Source: Desulfogranum japonicum DSM 18378
GTDB taxonomy: Bacteria; Desulfobacterota; Desulfobulbia; Desulfobulbales; Desulfobulbaceae
Direction of reading: 5' to 3'
Assembly: GCF_000429945.1 (NCBI RefSeq)
Contig: NZ_AUCV01000017.1
Coordinates: forward strand, 1-64,000
DNA length: 64,000 nucleotides
Part shown: positions 28,764 through 37,197 of the stretch, piece after piece
Position numbering within the stretch: position 1 is the first letter of the stretch
Layout of the letters: every line of letters starts with the position of its first letter
The notes under the pieces: model-generated
What the model saw: the letters and a program-made list of their open reading frames with translations, nothing else
Database searches by the model: none
Told to the model about the DNA's origin: nothing
Translations under genes and position numbers: made by a program

Positions 28764-28773
28764 AAAAGGATAA

Positions 28774-29394
28774 CTATTCCAGAATGAAATCGTCACGTCG
28801 ATTTTGCGAAAAATCAAAATCACTTTGCCCGGTGAATAGCGGACGTTCTTCGCCATAGCTAATTGTACGAATACGGTATTCTTCAACACCGAGCTCTATG
28901 AGATAATTCTTTGCATTCTGGGCACGGCGTTCACCAAGGGCAAGGTTATACTCATTGGTCCCTCGATCATCACAGTTGCCTTCGACAAGGACGTTTTGAT
29001 TTGGATTAGTTTTGAGATAGTCGGCATTATGTTCAATTCTCTGAATCTGGTCACCACGTATGGTTGCCTGATCGAAATCGAAGTACACAGGTTGCATTTC
29101 CATGGACGAACGACCATAGGTCTGCTTATATTCGTCACTGTTTTTATCTCCAGCAAAGCCTAAACTGCCAACATTTTCCCCGTTAAGAGGTGCAGAATCC
29201 AGAGATTCTTCGCTTGGACCCAGCTCTTCTGTAATCGTACCCCTACCATTGGAGTAGTCGATGGATTTTCCTTCAGGCATGTTGCTGCCTGCTTTTGACG
29301 TGTATGGGCCTACCTGTTTTTTGCCGCAACCTCCAAGCATGAGAACTGTTGCGGCTATTGCACATGCAATGGTCAAGCGTTTGGGCGTAGTCAT
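28774..29394 (-). CDS. pal: peptidoglycan-associated lipoprotein Pal
   Basis: A 206-residue lipoprotein. The start MTTPKRLTIACAI leads into lipobox LMLGGC. After a disordered linker the OmpA-C-like domain begins with QPVYFDFDQATI. It contains LVEGNCDDRGTNEYNLALGERRAQNAKNYL, the diaminopimelate-binding NxxLGxxRA core, and ISYGEERPL. Pal anchors the outer membrane to peptidoglycan with TolB, but tol genes are not in view. The ATG at 29392-29394 is preceded by a GAGGAAA ribosome-binding site. An upstream extension lacks signal-peptide character. Confidence 0.95.
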   Translation of the reverse strand: MTTPKRLTIACAIAATVLMLGGCGKKQVGPYTSKAGSNMPEGKSIDYSNGRGTITEELGPSEESLDSAPLNGENVGSLGFAGDKNSDEYKQTYGRSSMEMQPVYFDFDQATIRGDQIQRIEHNADYLKTNPNQNVLVEGNCDDRGTNEYNLALGERRAQNAKNYLIELGVEEYRIRTISYGEERPLFTGQSDFDFSQNRRDDFILE

Positions 29395-29797
29395 AGAGAT
29401 TTCCTCGTTCAGTGTGACAGATGATTGGCTACATAACACCGATTTATAACGGTTTATTTATCGGTGAGTCAAGGGAAACCTAACAGAGCGTTGTCTACAG
29501 GGTATGGACGATGCCGATGATATACTGTATGCATAATGGTAATTATTAAAGATTTTATCAGCCGGTTGTAAGGAATAATTTCGAATAGCTTCATTGTTTG
29601 GAGAGCATTTTATGTTACCGTTATGCATTAAAAAAAACGACATATTTTGTGTCAGGTTGTACGAAAAAAATAGCTCTATCAGATTGTTGAAAACCGGCAA
29701 AGCAGTCAATCTTTATACTTTTTATTGCCGATGTGCGACATGAATGGTACATGGTTGAACTTCAGATACTAATTCATATTTATGGGGGTTATCTCTT
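29395..29797. other. intergenic region between pal and the ABC transporter
   Basis: About 400 bases between divergent genes, AT-rich. It must hold both promoters. No clear -35/-10 pair, operator or structured RNA was found. GGGGG lies 8 bases before the transporter start as its ribosome-binding site. Confidence 0.5.
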
Positions 29798-30529
29798 ATG
29801 AAGAAATTGCTTTTTGTCTTAGGAATGTTCCTGATTTTATGTAATTCTGCATGGGCGGAAAAGGAAATAGTTTTTGCTACAGATGCTACTTGGCCCCCCA
29901 TGGAGTTTGTCAATGACCAGAAACAGGTTGTTGGATATGCAATAGATTATATGACAGCTGCCGGAAAAGAAGCCGGTTTCAAGGCTGTTTTTAAAAACAC
30001 TGCCTGGGACGGCATTTTTGCGGGCCTGGCAGCCAGCAAATATGATGCTGTTGCTTCTTCTGTTTCCATAACAGAGAAAAGAAAAAAAGCCATGGACTTT
30101 TCCGAGCCATACTTTACCGTTCGTCAGGCCTTGATTGTTGCGAAAGATTCAGCCGCCAAAAGCCTGGAAGATCTCAAGGGGCAGAAAGTCGGCGGTCAGA
30201 TAGGTACCACCGGATATTTCACAATAAAAACAGTGGACGGTCTTGAGGCAAAATCCTACGATGAAGTTGGGTTGGCCATGGAAGATCTCAATGTCGGCCG
30301 CATTGCAGCAGTGGTTTGTGATGATCCTGTTGCAGCGAACTATGCACTGGATAAATATAAAGATACTCTCAAAATAGCTGCTGTTATGGAAAGCGGCGAA
30401 GTTGAAAATTACGGTGTCGCTGTAAAAAAAGGAAATAAGGAAATTCTCGACCTTATAAATAAAGGAATAGCTGCCGTTAAAGAGAAGGGAATTGACAAGG
30501 AACTTCAGGAAAAATGGATAGGCCAGTAA
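29798..30529 (+). CDS. polar amino-acid ABC transporter, substrate-binding protein
   Basis: A 243-residue periplasmic binding protein (family 3). The signal peptide MKKLLFVLGMFLILCNSAWAEK is followed by the amino-acid binding start IVFATDATWPPMEFV. SVSITEKRKKAMDFSEPYF and LKGQKVGGQIGTTGYF are classic family segments. The ligand is likely a polar amino acid such as glutamine, arginine or cystine. It is the first gene of a three-gene operon with permease and ATPase. A terminator-like hairpin follows and probably gives excess binding protein. Confidence 0.92.
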   Translation: MKKLLFVLGMFLILCNSAWAEKEIVFATDATWPPMEFVNDQKQVVGYAIDYMTAAGKEAGFKAVFKNTAWDGIFAGLAASKYDAVASSVSITEKRKKAMDFSEPYFTVRQALIVAKDSAAKSLEDLKGQKVGGQIGTTGYFTIKTVDGLEAKSYDEVGLAMEDLNVGRIAAVVCDDPVAANYALDKYKDTLKIAAVMESGEVENYGVAVKKGNKEILDLINKGIAAVKEKGIDKELQEKWIGQ

Positions 30530-30553
30530 ATCCCGCTCATATTAATATGCAAT

Positions 30554-30584
30554 AACCGGGCTCCTGAGCCCGGTTTTGTTTTTC
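30554..30584 (+). terminator. attenuating terminator between binding protein and permease
   Basis: Inverted repeat AACCGGGCTC (30554-30563) and GAGCCCGGTT (30566-30575), followed by TTGTTTTT. It lies 25 bases after the stop of the binding protein and 14 bases before the permease start. This position is typical of partial terminators that lower expression of downstream transporter subunits. Confidence 0.75.
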
Positions 30585-30597
30585 AGATAGTGAAGAT

Positions 30598-31386
30598 ATG
30601 TCTAAAGACGATATAACCAAGATCGAAGTTGGCGATGGTGCGGCCATTCCTTCTCCTGATGATAAAGGCCTTGTATCGGCTTGGTGGGTTGCCCTGATAG
30701 GCACTGTCGGGATGTTGATTGCCTTGCCAGTGCTCAAGCCTGACCCATACCTGACCATACTTAAATTTGTGCCTGATGGCATTGTTGTTACCTTTGAAGT
30801 AACAATCCTGGCAATTGTATTCGCCATCATTATAGGCCTTTTAACCGGTTTGGGAAGGCTATCCAGCAACCGCTTTATCAATATGATAGCCTCACTCTAC
30901 GTGGAAGTGGTACGGGGCATTCCATTACTGGTGCAATTGTTTTATATTTATTTTGCCCTGGGACGTATTGTCCGTGTCCCTGATATTGTAGCAGCAGTAA
31001 TTGCCATGGCGTTTTGTTATGGGGCATATATGGGAGAAGTCTTCCGTGCAGGTATCAGTTCCATTGATCATGGTCAAACAGAAGCCTCTCTTTCTCTCGG
31101 ATTTGATAAAAAACAGACCATGGCCTATGTGGTACTACCCCAGGCTTGGAGAACTATCCTGCCACCAGTTGGGAATGAGTTTATAGCCCTGCTAAAAGAT
31201 ACTTCTCTTGTTTCCATTCTCGCCGTGGCTGATATTTTACGCCGGGGTCGGGAATATGCAGCTGAGAGTTTCAACTATTTTGAGACCTATACCATTATTG
31301 CTCTCATCTATCTGTTGATTACACTCCTTCTTTCCAAACTTATAAGCGCTATGGAGTACCGTTTAAGCCATTATGAACGTCGTTGA
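30598..31386 (+). CDS. polar amino-acid ABC transporter, permease
   Basis: A 262-residue inner-membrane protein of the HisMQ/GlnP type. It has a 40-residue cytoplasmic N-terminus, then about five membrane segments. [19 protein letters not shown] is the family signature. The ATPase-coupling EAA loop follows in [30 protein letters not shown]-like sequence (EASLSLG, LPQAW). A single permease suggests a homodimer. The last 14 bases overlap the ATPase gene. Confidence 0.93.
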   Translation: MSKDDITKIEVGDGAAIPSPDDKGLVSAWWVALIGTVGMLIALPVLKPDPYLTILKFVPDGIVVTFEVTILAIVFAIIIGLLTGLGRLSSNRFINMIASLYVEVVRGIPLLVQLFYIYFALGRIVRVPDIVAAVIAMAFCYGAYMGEVFRAGISSIDHGQTEASLSLGFDKKQTMAYVVLPQAWRTILPPVGNEFIALLKDTSLVSILAVADILRRGREYAAESFNYFETYTIIALIYLLITLLLSKLISAMEYRLSHYERR

Positions 31387-32113
31387 GCCGATAATTCAAA
31401 TACAGAATATCAATAAATATTTTGGTGCTTTTCACGCTTTGAAAAATGTGAGTCTGGATATCGCACCTGGCGATAAAATTGTGGTTCTGGGACCTTCAGG
31501 GTCTGGAAAATCGACTTTACTCAGGACCATTAATAAATTGGAAACCATAGATTCCGGCACCATCATCGTCGATGGGCATGATCTTACCGATCCCGAAGAG
31601 GATATCAATGCTATTCGCATGGAATTAGGTATGGTTTTCCAGAGTTTTAACCTATTCCGTCACCTTTCAGTGCTGGATAATCTTACCCTTGCGCCTGTAA
31701 AACTCAAAAAAATGGAAAAATCACAGGCCAATGATATTGCCTTGCGTCTGCTGGACAAAGTTGGGTTACGAGACCGGGCTGGTCACTATCCAATTCAGCT
31801 TTCTGGTGGTCAGCAACAGCGTGTAGCCATTGCCAGAGCACTGGCAATGGAACCCAAAATCATGCTTTTTGATGAGCCGACATCAGCTCTGGATCCTGAA
31901 ATGATAGGTGAAGTCCTTGATGTCATGGTTACCCTGGCCAAAGAAGGAATGACCATGGTTGTGGTAACCCATGAAATGGGGTTTGCCAGAGAGGTGGCTG
32001 ATCAAGTGGTGTTTATGGATCAGGGGGCGATCGTTGAACAGGCTTCTCCTGATGTCTTTTTTGATAATCCACAGCATCAACGCAGCAAGTTGTTTTTGCA
32101 ACAAATATTGTAA
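31373..32113 (+). CDS. polar amino-acid ABC transporter, ATP-binding protein
   Basis: A 246-residue GlnQ/HisP-type ATPase. Walker [17 protein letters not shown]-loop [14 protein letters not shown], signature [16 protein letters not shown], Walker [14 protein letters not shown] and the switch His in VVTHEMGFA are all intact. It pairs with the permease and binding protein just upstream. Its stop overlaps the arfB start in TAATG. Confidence 0.96.
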   Translation: MNVVEPIIQIQNINKYFGAFHALKNVSLDIAPGDKIVVLGPSGSGKSTLLRTINKLETIDSGTIIVDGHDLTDPEEDINAIRMELGMVFQSFNLFRHLSVLDNLTLAPVKLKKMEKSQANDIALRLLDKVGLRDRAGHYPIQLSGGQQQRVAIARALAMEPKIMLFDEPTSALDPEMIGEVLDVMVTLAKEGMTMVVVTHEMGFAREVADQVVFMDQGAIVEQASPDVFFDNPQHQRSKLFLQQIL

Positions 32114-32562
32114 TGGAAAGAGACTGGAGCACAGAAAAGGAAGTACAGATCATACCGTCACTGTCTATACCCATGGCAGAACTGCACTTTCGTTTTTCAC
32201 GGAGCGGAGGTCCCGGGGGGCAGAACGTTAATAAGGTTAACACGAAAGTAACGCTGCTGTTTGAACCTGCCAACTCAGCTTCACTCACTCTGCAACAAAA
32301 AGAGTGTATATTCAATAGATTGGCTAATAGGATCAATCAGGCCGGGCAGCTGCAGATTCAGGCCAGTGAATACCGAACTCAGCAGGGCAACAGGAATGCT
32401 GCCATAGATCGCTTTGCAACCCTCTTACGTGGCGCCTTGCATACTCCTAAGAAACGAAAAAAGACAGTGGTTTCCAAAAAGGCAAAAGAGCGGCGGATCA
32501 AACTTAAAAAAACTCGATCTTTACTCAAACGTTCAAGGGGAAGGGTGGCCGGGGAAGAGTAA
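32113..32562 (+). CDS. arfB: peptidyl-tRNA hydrolase ArfB (YaeJ family)
   Basis: A 149-residue ribosome-rescue factor. The RF-1-like GGQ motif in SRSGGPGGQNVNKVNTKV enters the peptidyl-transferase centre. The basic C-terminal tail (KKRKKTVVSKKAKERRIKLKK) senses the empty mRNA channel. Both parts are intact and the length is normal. It frees ribosomes stalled on truncated mRNA. Start and previous stop share one base, so translation is coupled to the ABC ATPase, but no functional link is evident. Confidence 0.95.
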   Translation: MERDWSTEKEVQIIPSLSIPMAELHFRFSRSGGPGGQNVNKVNTKVTLLFEPANSASLTLQQKECIFNRLANRINQAGQLQIQASEYRTQQGNRNAAIDRFATLLRGALHTPKKRKKTVVSKKAKERRIKLKKTRSLLKRSRGRVAGEE

Positions 32563-32620
32563 TGCTTTTCCTGAAACTATTCTTCCACTTGGTACATTTC
32601 AGTTTACGTGAGGTGTGACC

Positions 32621-32920
32621 ATGAAACAACTTGCTCCGGGGATATGTATAGAAACTCTTGTTGCCGGAGATTTGACCCATATGGTTAAATTTCATCTCTC
32701 AGGCGGAGCAGAATTGCCTGTTCATTCCCATCCCCATGAGCAGACAGGTTACCTGCTGAGTGGTCGAATAACCTTATGTGTTGGAGATACAAACATTGAG
32801 GCTGTGCCGGGAGATAGCTGGTCTATTCCCGGAAATATCGAGCACAGTGCCCAGGTGCATGAAGACTCAATTGCCCTGGAAATTTTTTCTCCTGTCAGGG
32901 AAGATTATCTTGAAGAGTAA
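32621..32920 (+). CDS. single-domain cupin protein
   Basis: A 99-residue cupin. Motif 1 (PVHSHPHEQTGYLLSGRITLCVG) provides the His-His-Glu metal ligands, and motif 2 (PGDSWSIPGNIEHSA) the fourth His. Such small cupins bind a metal and often a small acid or sugar; the specific ligand is unknown. The ATG at 32621 has GAGGTGTG as ribosome-binding site. A GTG two codons earlier is possible. Confidence 0.85.
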   Translation: MKQLAPGICIETLVAGDLTHMVKFHLSGGAELPVHSHPHEQTGYLLSGRITLCVGDTNIEAVPGDSWSIPGNIEHSAQVHEDSIALEIFSPVREDYLEE

Positions 32921-32984
32921 TCTGGCCCCCTGTCTCTCCATGATCGCCTGATTGAGGCATGAGCCAGCTTAGCAAACCAGCTTG

Positions 32985-33686
32985 CTAAGCCAGATCGAAT
33001 GTTTGCAGGGAGTTAAGTAAAATCTGCCAGTTTACAGCCATACTTTCACGTATGTCTGGCAGCAAGAGCACATGGGAAGGAAAACCATAGTCCTTGAGTG
33101 CTTTTTTACATTCTGCGAGTGTATCCTGGACAATTTCTCCGCCTGTAGCCTTATACAGATTGTATACCAACCCAAGCACCTGGACGTTTCGGTTCTTTAA
33201 GGCCTCAAGACTTAACCTGGTGTGATTAATTGAACCAAGCTTTGGGGAAGTAACTAGAATCATGGGGTATTTTTTTTCTGCCAGGTAGTCAATGAGAAGG
33301 AGATCCTCATTCAGAGGAACCATAAGACCTCCAGCTCCTTCCACCAGTAACCATTCATGTGCCTGCTGTAACTGGAGCGTTGCCTGATCAAGTACTTCAG
33401 CTTCAATTCTTTGCTGAACCAGCCTTGCTGACAGGGCAGGGGAGGCCGGTTTGGGAAAAACATAGGGGCAGGTAGTTCCCTGAAGATCAAATGGTGTCTG
33501 CTTGATGCCCATCATCTTTCTATGCAGCAAGATATCCTCAGACACATCTTTGCATCCTGTTTGCACCAGTTTCAGCGTTGTTACTGTTTTTCCCATCTTA
33601 TGGAGATAGGAAGCCAGAAGACCGGTAACAATGCTTTTGCCAATATCCGTATCAATACCTGCAATACTAACAGTTGTACAAGACAT
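32985..33686 (-). CDS. bioD: dethiobiotin synthetase
   Basis: A 233-residue ATP-dependent carboxylase-like enzyme that closes the ureido ring of dethiobiotin. The P-loop variant is AGIDTDIGKSIVTGLLASYL, followed by LKLVQTGC with the substrate Lys. WLLVEGAGGLMVPL and ILVTSPKLGSINHTRLS match BioD. It is last in a leftward bioC-glycerophosphodiesterase-bioD string. bioA, bioF and bioB are not in this window. Confidence 0.93.
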   Translation of the reverse strand: MSCTTVSIAGIDTDIGKSIVTGLLASYLHKMGKTVTTLKLVQTGCKDVSEDILLHRKMMGIKQTPFDLQGTTCPYVFPKPASPALSARLVQQRIEAEVLDQATLQLQQAHEWLLVEGAGGLMVPLNEDLLLIDYLAEKKYPMILVTSPKLGSINHTRLSLEALKNRNVQVLGLVYNLYKATGGEIVQDTLAECKKALKDYGFPSHVLLLPDIRESMAVNWQILLNSLQTFDLA

Positions 33687-33750
33687 ACTCTTTTACCACA
33701 TGTTTAATGTTTTCTTAATGTGTTGATTTTCCGTATTATTACAGGATGCT

Positions 33751-34572
33751 TTATTCAAGAAAATCAGTGAAAACAGAATGAACTCCCATCTCAAAAAGTT
33801 CTTTTTTCCGGTTGGGATCATTTACCGTATATACATTAACAAGGATTTTTTTTGCTCCCAGTTCAGCAATCAGATTTGAATCAACCATATCATCAGCAGG
33901 ATGGTATGCGATCACGTTAAGCGTTGAAAGATACTCCATGAGATTCTCTGGATGCTGTTCTTCAACCAGGGCAGCGGTTGCTATCCGATGATTTTTATAG
34001 CTGCAGAATTGAAGGTAGTGATGGTTGAATGATGATATAAGCACCCTATCAGTCATTTTTGCCCGGTCAATATCATATAATACCCTGTTAACAAGTGTTT
34101 CGCCTGCTTTTGAGTTTTCAAGATCCTTGAGTTCAATATTGATTGGCAGATCCTGTTTAGCTGCCCAGTCGAGAATTTCAAAGAGCGTAGATATTTGCTG
34201 GGGAAGCAATTTTTCAAGCTTTTTTGTATCAACTTTGCCTGAAGCAATTGTCTGAAAAGGATCTTTGGCAAGAAACCAGGAACCCATGTCCAATTGAACG
34301 AGTTCGCTCAGAAGAAGATGCGATACACGATTTTCACCGCTAAAGGGATTCTTCAACTGGTCAATATTGCTGGTTCGGGTAAGAGTTGCATCGTGTATAA
34401 CCACAGGGATTTCGTCCCTGGTCAGACGAACATCAAGTTCTATGTAGTCACAACGTCCCAGAGAACCTGTGAAAGCTGCCCTGGTATTTTCCGGGAAGCG
34501 ACTTCGATACCCCCGGTGTGCTGCAATATAAGGAGGATGTGGAAAAAATAATCGCCAGGGGTGTTCTTTCAT
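33751..34572 (-). CDS. glycerophosphodiester phosphodiesterase
   Basis: A TIM-barrel GDPD of about 273 residues. The active-site start is IAAHRGYRSRFPENTRAAF. YIELDVRLTRDEIPVVIHDATLTRTSN then gives the Glu, Asp and second His of the catalytic set. INIELKD and the C-terminal NVYTVNDPN are conserved. It hydrolyses glycerophosphodiesters to glycerol-3-phosphate and an alcohol. The ATG at 34570-34572 is chosen; a GTG at 34581 that overlaps the bioC stop by one base would add three residues. It is sandwiched between bioC and bioD, which is unusual. Confidence 0.9.
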   Translation of the reverse strand: MKEHPWRLFFPHPPYIAAHRGYRSRFPENTRAAFTGSLGRCDYIELDVRLTRDEIPVVIHDATLTRTSNIDQLKNPFSGENRVSHLLLSELVQLDMGSWFLAKDPFQTIASGKVDTKKLEKLLPQQISTLFEILDWAAKQDLPINIELKDLENSKAGETLVNRVLYDIDRAKMTDRVLISSFNHHYLQFCSYKNHRIATAALVEEQHPENLMEYLSTLNVIAYHPADDMVDSNLIAELGAKKILVNVYTVNDPNRKKELFEMGVHSVFTDFLE

Positions 34573-34580
34573 GTTTACCA

Positions 34581-35354
34581 CTATATTGTATGTTTGGGAC
34601 GGGCCATGAAATACATGGGGTGATAGGTTAGCCGTACACCCTGTTCTTCGGCAAACCGCTCTTTATATTCCCTGATAAACTGTTTCAATTGCCTCGGTGT
34701 CCATGCTTTGGTTCCAACGGCATTGACTCCGGTCTGGCGAAGATGCTGCAGAACCGCCATTGGTGAAGGGAAAAAGAGCAGATCCTGGGATTCAAATTCT
34801 TTGATCACTGTAAAACATTGACTCGCATATCCAAGAATCGTAGACAGGGATTCATAGGCTAGACCAATCTGTGTGATATCTCTGATTTCCTGCAGATTAT
34901 GTGTGCCGTAGAGTGAAATTGCCAATAATCCATTGGGATGCAGGTGCTGATGAAGCTTCGCAAATAGAGCTGGCAGGTTATGCATCCAGTGAAAGGTTGA
35001 TGAGGACACTATGAGGTCATATGTACCTGTAAGCTCGATAGACTCAATATCACCGCTTATAAATGTCCCTCGGCCATTGATGGTGGAAATTTTTTGTTCC
35101 ACATAGGGCCGGAAGGATTCAACCAGGTCTATGGCTGTGAAGGTGATAACATCAGGAAATTTTTGAATAAGCCTTCTGGTGAGCAACCCGGTACAGCAGC
35201 CGACTTCAAGTATGGAAGAGGGCGGCTTTGTAAGGAGAGGGCATAGAGAACCAAGGAGTTCATCAGCTACAATGTGTTGGATGGCTGCCTGTTCTTCGTA
35301 GGTTGAAGCAGCTTTGGCAAACCGCTGCTCAATGAGTTTTTTGTTTGGAATCAT
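34581..35354 (-). CDS. bioC: malonyl-ACP O-methyltransferase
   Basis: A 257-residue BioC-type methyltransferase that caps malonyl-ACP so that the fatty-acid cycle can make pimeloyl-ACP. The N-terminus KLIEQRFAKAASTYEEQAAIQ is typical of BioC. SAM motif I is ILEVGCCTGLLTRRL. DLIVSSSTFHWMHNLPALF and LAISLYGTHNLQEI match BioC and distinguish it from UbiE-type enzymes. bioD two genes downstream supports the call. Confidence 0.88.
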   Translation of the reverse strand: MIPNKKLIEQRFAKAASTYEEQAAIQHIVADELLGSLCPLLTKPPSSILEVGCCTGLLTRRLIQKFPDVITFTAIDLVESFRPYVEQKISTINGRGTFISGDIESIELTGTYDLIVSSSTFHWMHNLPALFAKLHQHLHPNGLLAISLYGTHNLQEIRDITQIGLAYESLSTILGYASQCFTVIKEFESQDLLFFPSPMAVLQHLRQTGVNAVGTKAWTPRQLKQFIREYKERFAEEQGVRLTYHPMYFMARPKHTI

Positions 35355-35631
35355 TGTTTTTAGGCATTTTCAGCCCGTATTTGCCATAGCTTTTAAAGAT
35401 AGTAACACCTACAACAACATTGTCCAGCCACATTGCATAACTCGCTGCACAGCTTATAAAACAGTATCTGCAAAAGAGGCGCAGGTTTACCGAATTGTCT
35501 ATTATGGTAAGCTCAGGACGGCAAATCTGTTGTATTGACAAGGTATTGATACACCACAGTATACCTGTTTGTACAGCCCTCCCTGTACATTAGGGATTCA
35601 GGTGCAGGGAAGGCCGTACCTTATGAAGGAA

Positions 35632-36096
35632 TCAGTATCCCCACAGTAGACTACGTTTAATCCAACCTGTAATGCCTTTTTCGTGTTCAACATGCACCCA
35701 GCCATTCTTTTGCTCCAAAGTCTTGAATACGACCCCATAATAAGCTTGTGCAACGATGCGATTGTTTGTTCCCGGACCACTGCGGACATTGATTTTTCGT
35801 TTGGTTTTTTTATGTACATTGACAATCATATGAGGAGATGAAGTGGTAACCATCTTATGTACCCAGCCAACACTGCCTTCAAAATCCTGCACACGGTACC
35901 AGTCTCCTTTCTGTGTGAGAACTTTTAAAGGAAAACCTGAGCCAAGCTGCCAGAGCACCTTGTATTGTGTTCCAGGGCCTGAGCGCATATTGATGTCGTC
36001 TCCTTTGATAGAGAGCATTTTAGCAGAGGCGATGGAAACCTGGAGGAAAAATAAGAGACTGATGATGAGGAAAAAACAACAAGATTTCGCTTTCAT
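35632..36096 (-). CDS. secreted protein with two SH3b domains
   Basis: A 154-residue exported protein. The signal peptide ends in SIASA near residue 25. Two bacterial SH3 domains follow, each with the INMRSGPGTQY / INVRSGPGTNN motif and a GDWYRV or NGWVHV strand, at about residues 27-85 and 90-150. SH3b domains usually bind peptidoglycan or target cell-wall enzymes. It begins 9 bases after the stop of the polyferredoxin gene and is likely co-transcribed. No catalytic domain is present. Confidence 0.85.
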   Translation of the reverse strand: MKAKSCCFFLIISLLFFLQVSIASAKMLSIKGDDINMRSGPGTQYKVLWQLGSGFPLKVLTQKGDWYRVQDFEGSVGWVHKMVTTSSPHMIVNVHKKTKRKINVRSGPGTNNRIVAQAYYGVVFKTLEQKNGWVHVEHEKGITGWIKRSLLWGY

Positions 36097-36105
36097 AAAC
36101 TGCGG

Positions 36106-36996
36106 CTATGGGTGATGGTTTACGGATTGGGTCGAGTGTGGATACAGCTTGAAACCCGCCAAGTCGACAGATATTGCGTTAAAGGTACAAGCTTCGGTCA
36201 TGCATTTCAAGCAATTGATGCACTCAGGGCTGTTTGGAGTCTCATTAAAATGAATTTCCACCGGACACACAGAATGGCATGCTTTGCAATTGGTACATCG
36301 TTGCGGGTCTAATTGAAGACGGACGAGACTGACTCGATTAAAAAGGCCATAAAAAGCACCCAGGGGGCAGGTTGTACGACAGAAGGGGCGTGAGCTGCAG
36401 GTAGACCAGCCGAGATAGGCGAGCAGAATAAGCAATTTGCTCAAGAAAAGCAGGCCTGCGGCTGCGCGTAAATATGGAGTAAGTGCAAGCATGGGCAGTC
36501 CTGCTTCCAGTGTACCTGCTGGACATATGTATTTGCAGAACCAGGGATACCCCAGACCATTGTCATGCACTATGAACAAGGGCAGAAAAAAAATGAAGAG
36601 AATCAGAAACAGGTATTTGCCGTATCTGAGCGACGGATATATGGAAAATTTTTTGGTAGGTAGGGCATAGAGTATTTCTTGGAGTAATCCGAAGGGACAA
36701 GCCCATCCACAGATAAATCTTCCCAAGCTAGCTGCCAGTATTCCCATGGATCCAAGCACGTAAGCACCAAAAAAGGAACTTCCCATACTCAAATTAAAAC
36801 GAATAGTCGCAAAAAGCTGCTGCAGACTGCCTAAAAGGCAATAACTGGTAGACGCGGGGCAGGAGTAACAGTTTAAACCAGGGGCACAAATTATTTTAAG
36901 AGGCCCCTGATACAGTGAGCGTGTGAATGGAAATAGCCAGAAACCGTTTGATAGAAATATCCAGATGGTTTGAACCCATCTCCGTAAACACTGCAT
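36106..36996 (-). CDS. membrane polyferredoxin (NapH/NosR-like 4Fe-4S protein)
   Basis: A 296-residue protein with about five membrane segments. It has two membrane-flanking cysteine motifs of the NapH type (ICGWACPFGLLQE and FCRTTCPLGAFYGLF), and an extra CAPGLNCYSCPAS near the N-terminus. The C-terminal ferredoxin has CTNCKACHSVCP followed by CINCLKCMTEACTF. Such proteins move electrons between the quinone pool and redox partners. The start at 36996 shares one base with the stop of the upstream CXXC micro-protein (TAATG). A start 18 bases earlier is open but less likely. Physiological partner unknown. Confidence 0.85.
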   Translation of the reverse strand: MQCLRRWVQTIWIFLSNGFWLFPFTRSLYQGPLKIICAPGLNCYSCPASTSYCLLGSLQQLFATIRFNLSMGSSFFGAYVLGSMGILAASLGRFICGWACPFGLLQEILYALPTKKFSIYPSLRYGKYLFLILFIFFLPLFIVHDNGLGYPWFCKYICPAGTLEAGLPMLALTPYLRAAAGLLFLSKLLILLAYLGWSTCSSRPFCRTTCPLGAFYGLFNRVSLVRLQLDPQRCTNCKACHSVCPVEIHFNETPNSPECINCLKCMTEACTFNAISVDLAGFKLYPHSTQSVNHHP

Positions 36997-37184
36997 TACC
37001 CGATACCAATGCATTCAAGACAGATTGACTTTGCCTGCTCCAATACTCTGCCGGGTTCGCCGGTACCTATACCAATGAGCCAGAGAAGGAGAAAAAAGAA
37101 AATCAGGAATAAGGGCATTTTACGTAAAGACGGCTTTTCTTTTTTTGCTGTCAGCTTGTGCCTGTATGTTGCTGAGCCCATCAC
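36996..37184 (-). CDS. CD1871A-family CXXC micro-protein
   Basis: A 62-residue single-span membrane protein. Residues 24-41 (PLFLIFFFLLLWLIGIG) form the span. The C-terminus AKSICLECIGIG contains the invariant C55-x-x-C58 followed by IGIG, which I recognise as the CD1871A family. Members are 40-60 residues and of unknown function. It is directly coupled to a NapH-like polyferredoxin gene by a TAATG overlap, so it is probably a redox or assembly partner of that protein. It begins 13 bases after parB. Confidence 0.8.
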   Translation of the reverse strand: MMGSATYRHKLTAKKEKPSLRKMPLFLIFFFLLLWLIGIGTGEPGRVLEQAKSICLECIGIG

Positions 37185-37197
37185 TACATTTCAGAAT

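Noticed and set aside
28535-28889. Small proteins encoded across hairpin copy B
   Set aside because: The open frames arise from the repeat itself; copy A gives a related frame for the same reason. They cross the palindrome and have no start signals.
29395-29797. Amino-acid-responsive riboswitch upstream of the ABC transporter
   Set aside because: No glycine, lysine or glutamine riboswitch core could be found in the 400-base gap.
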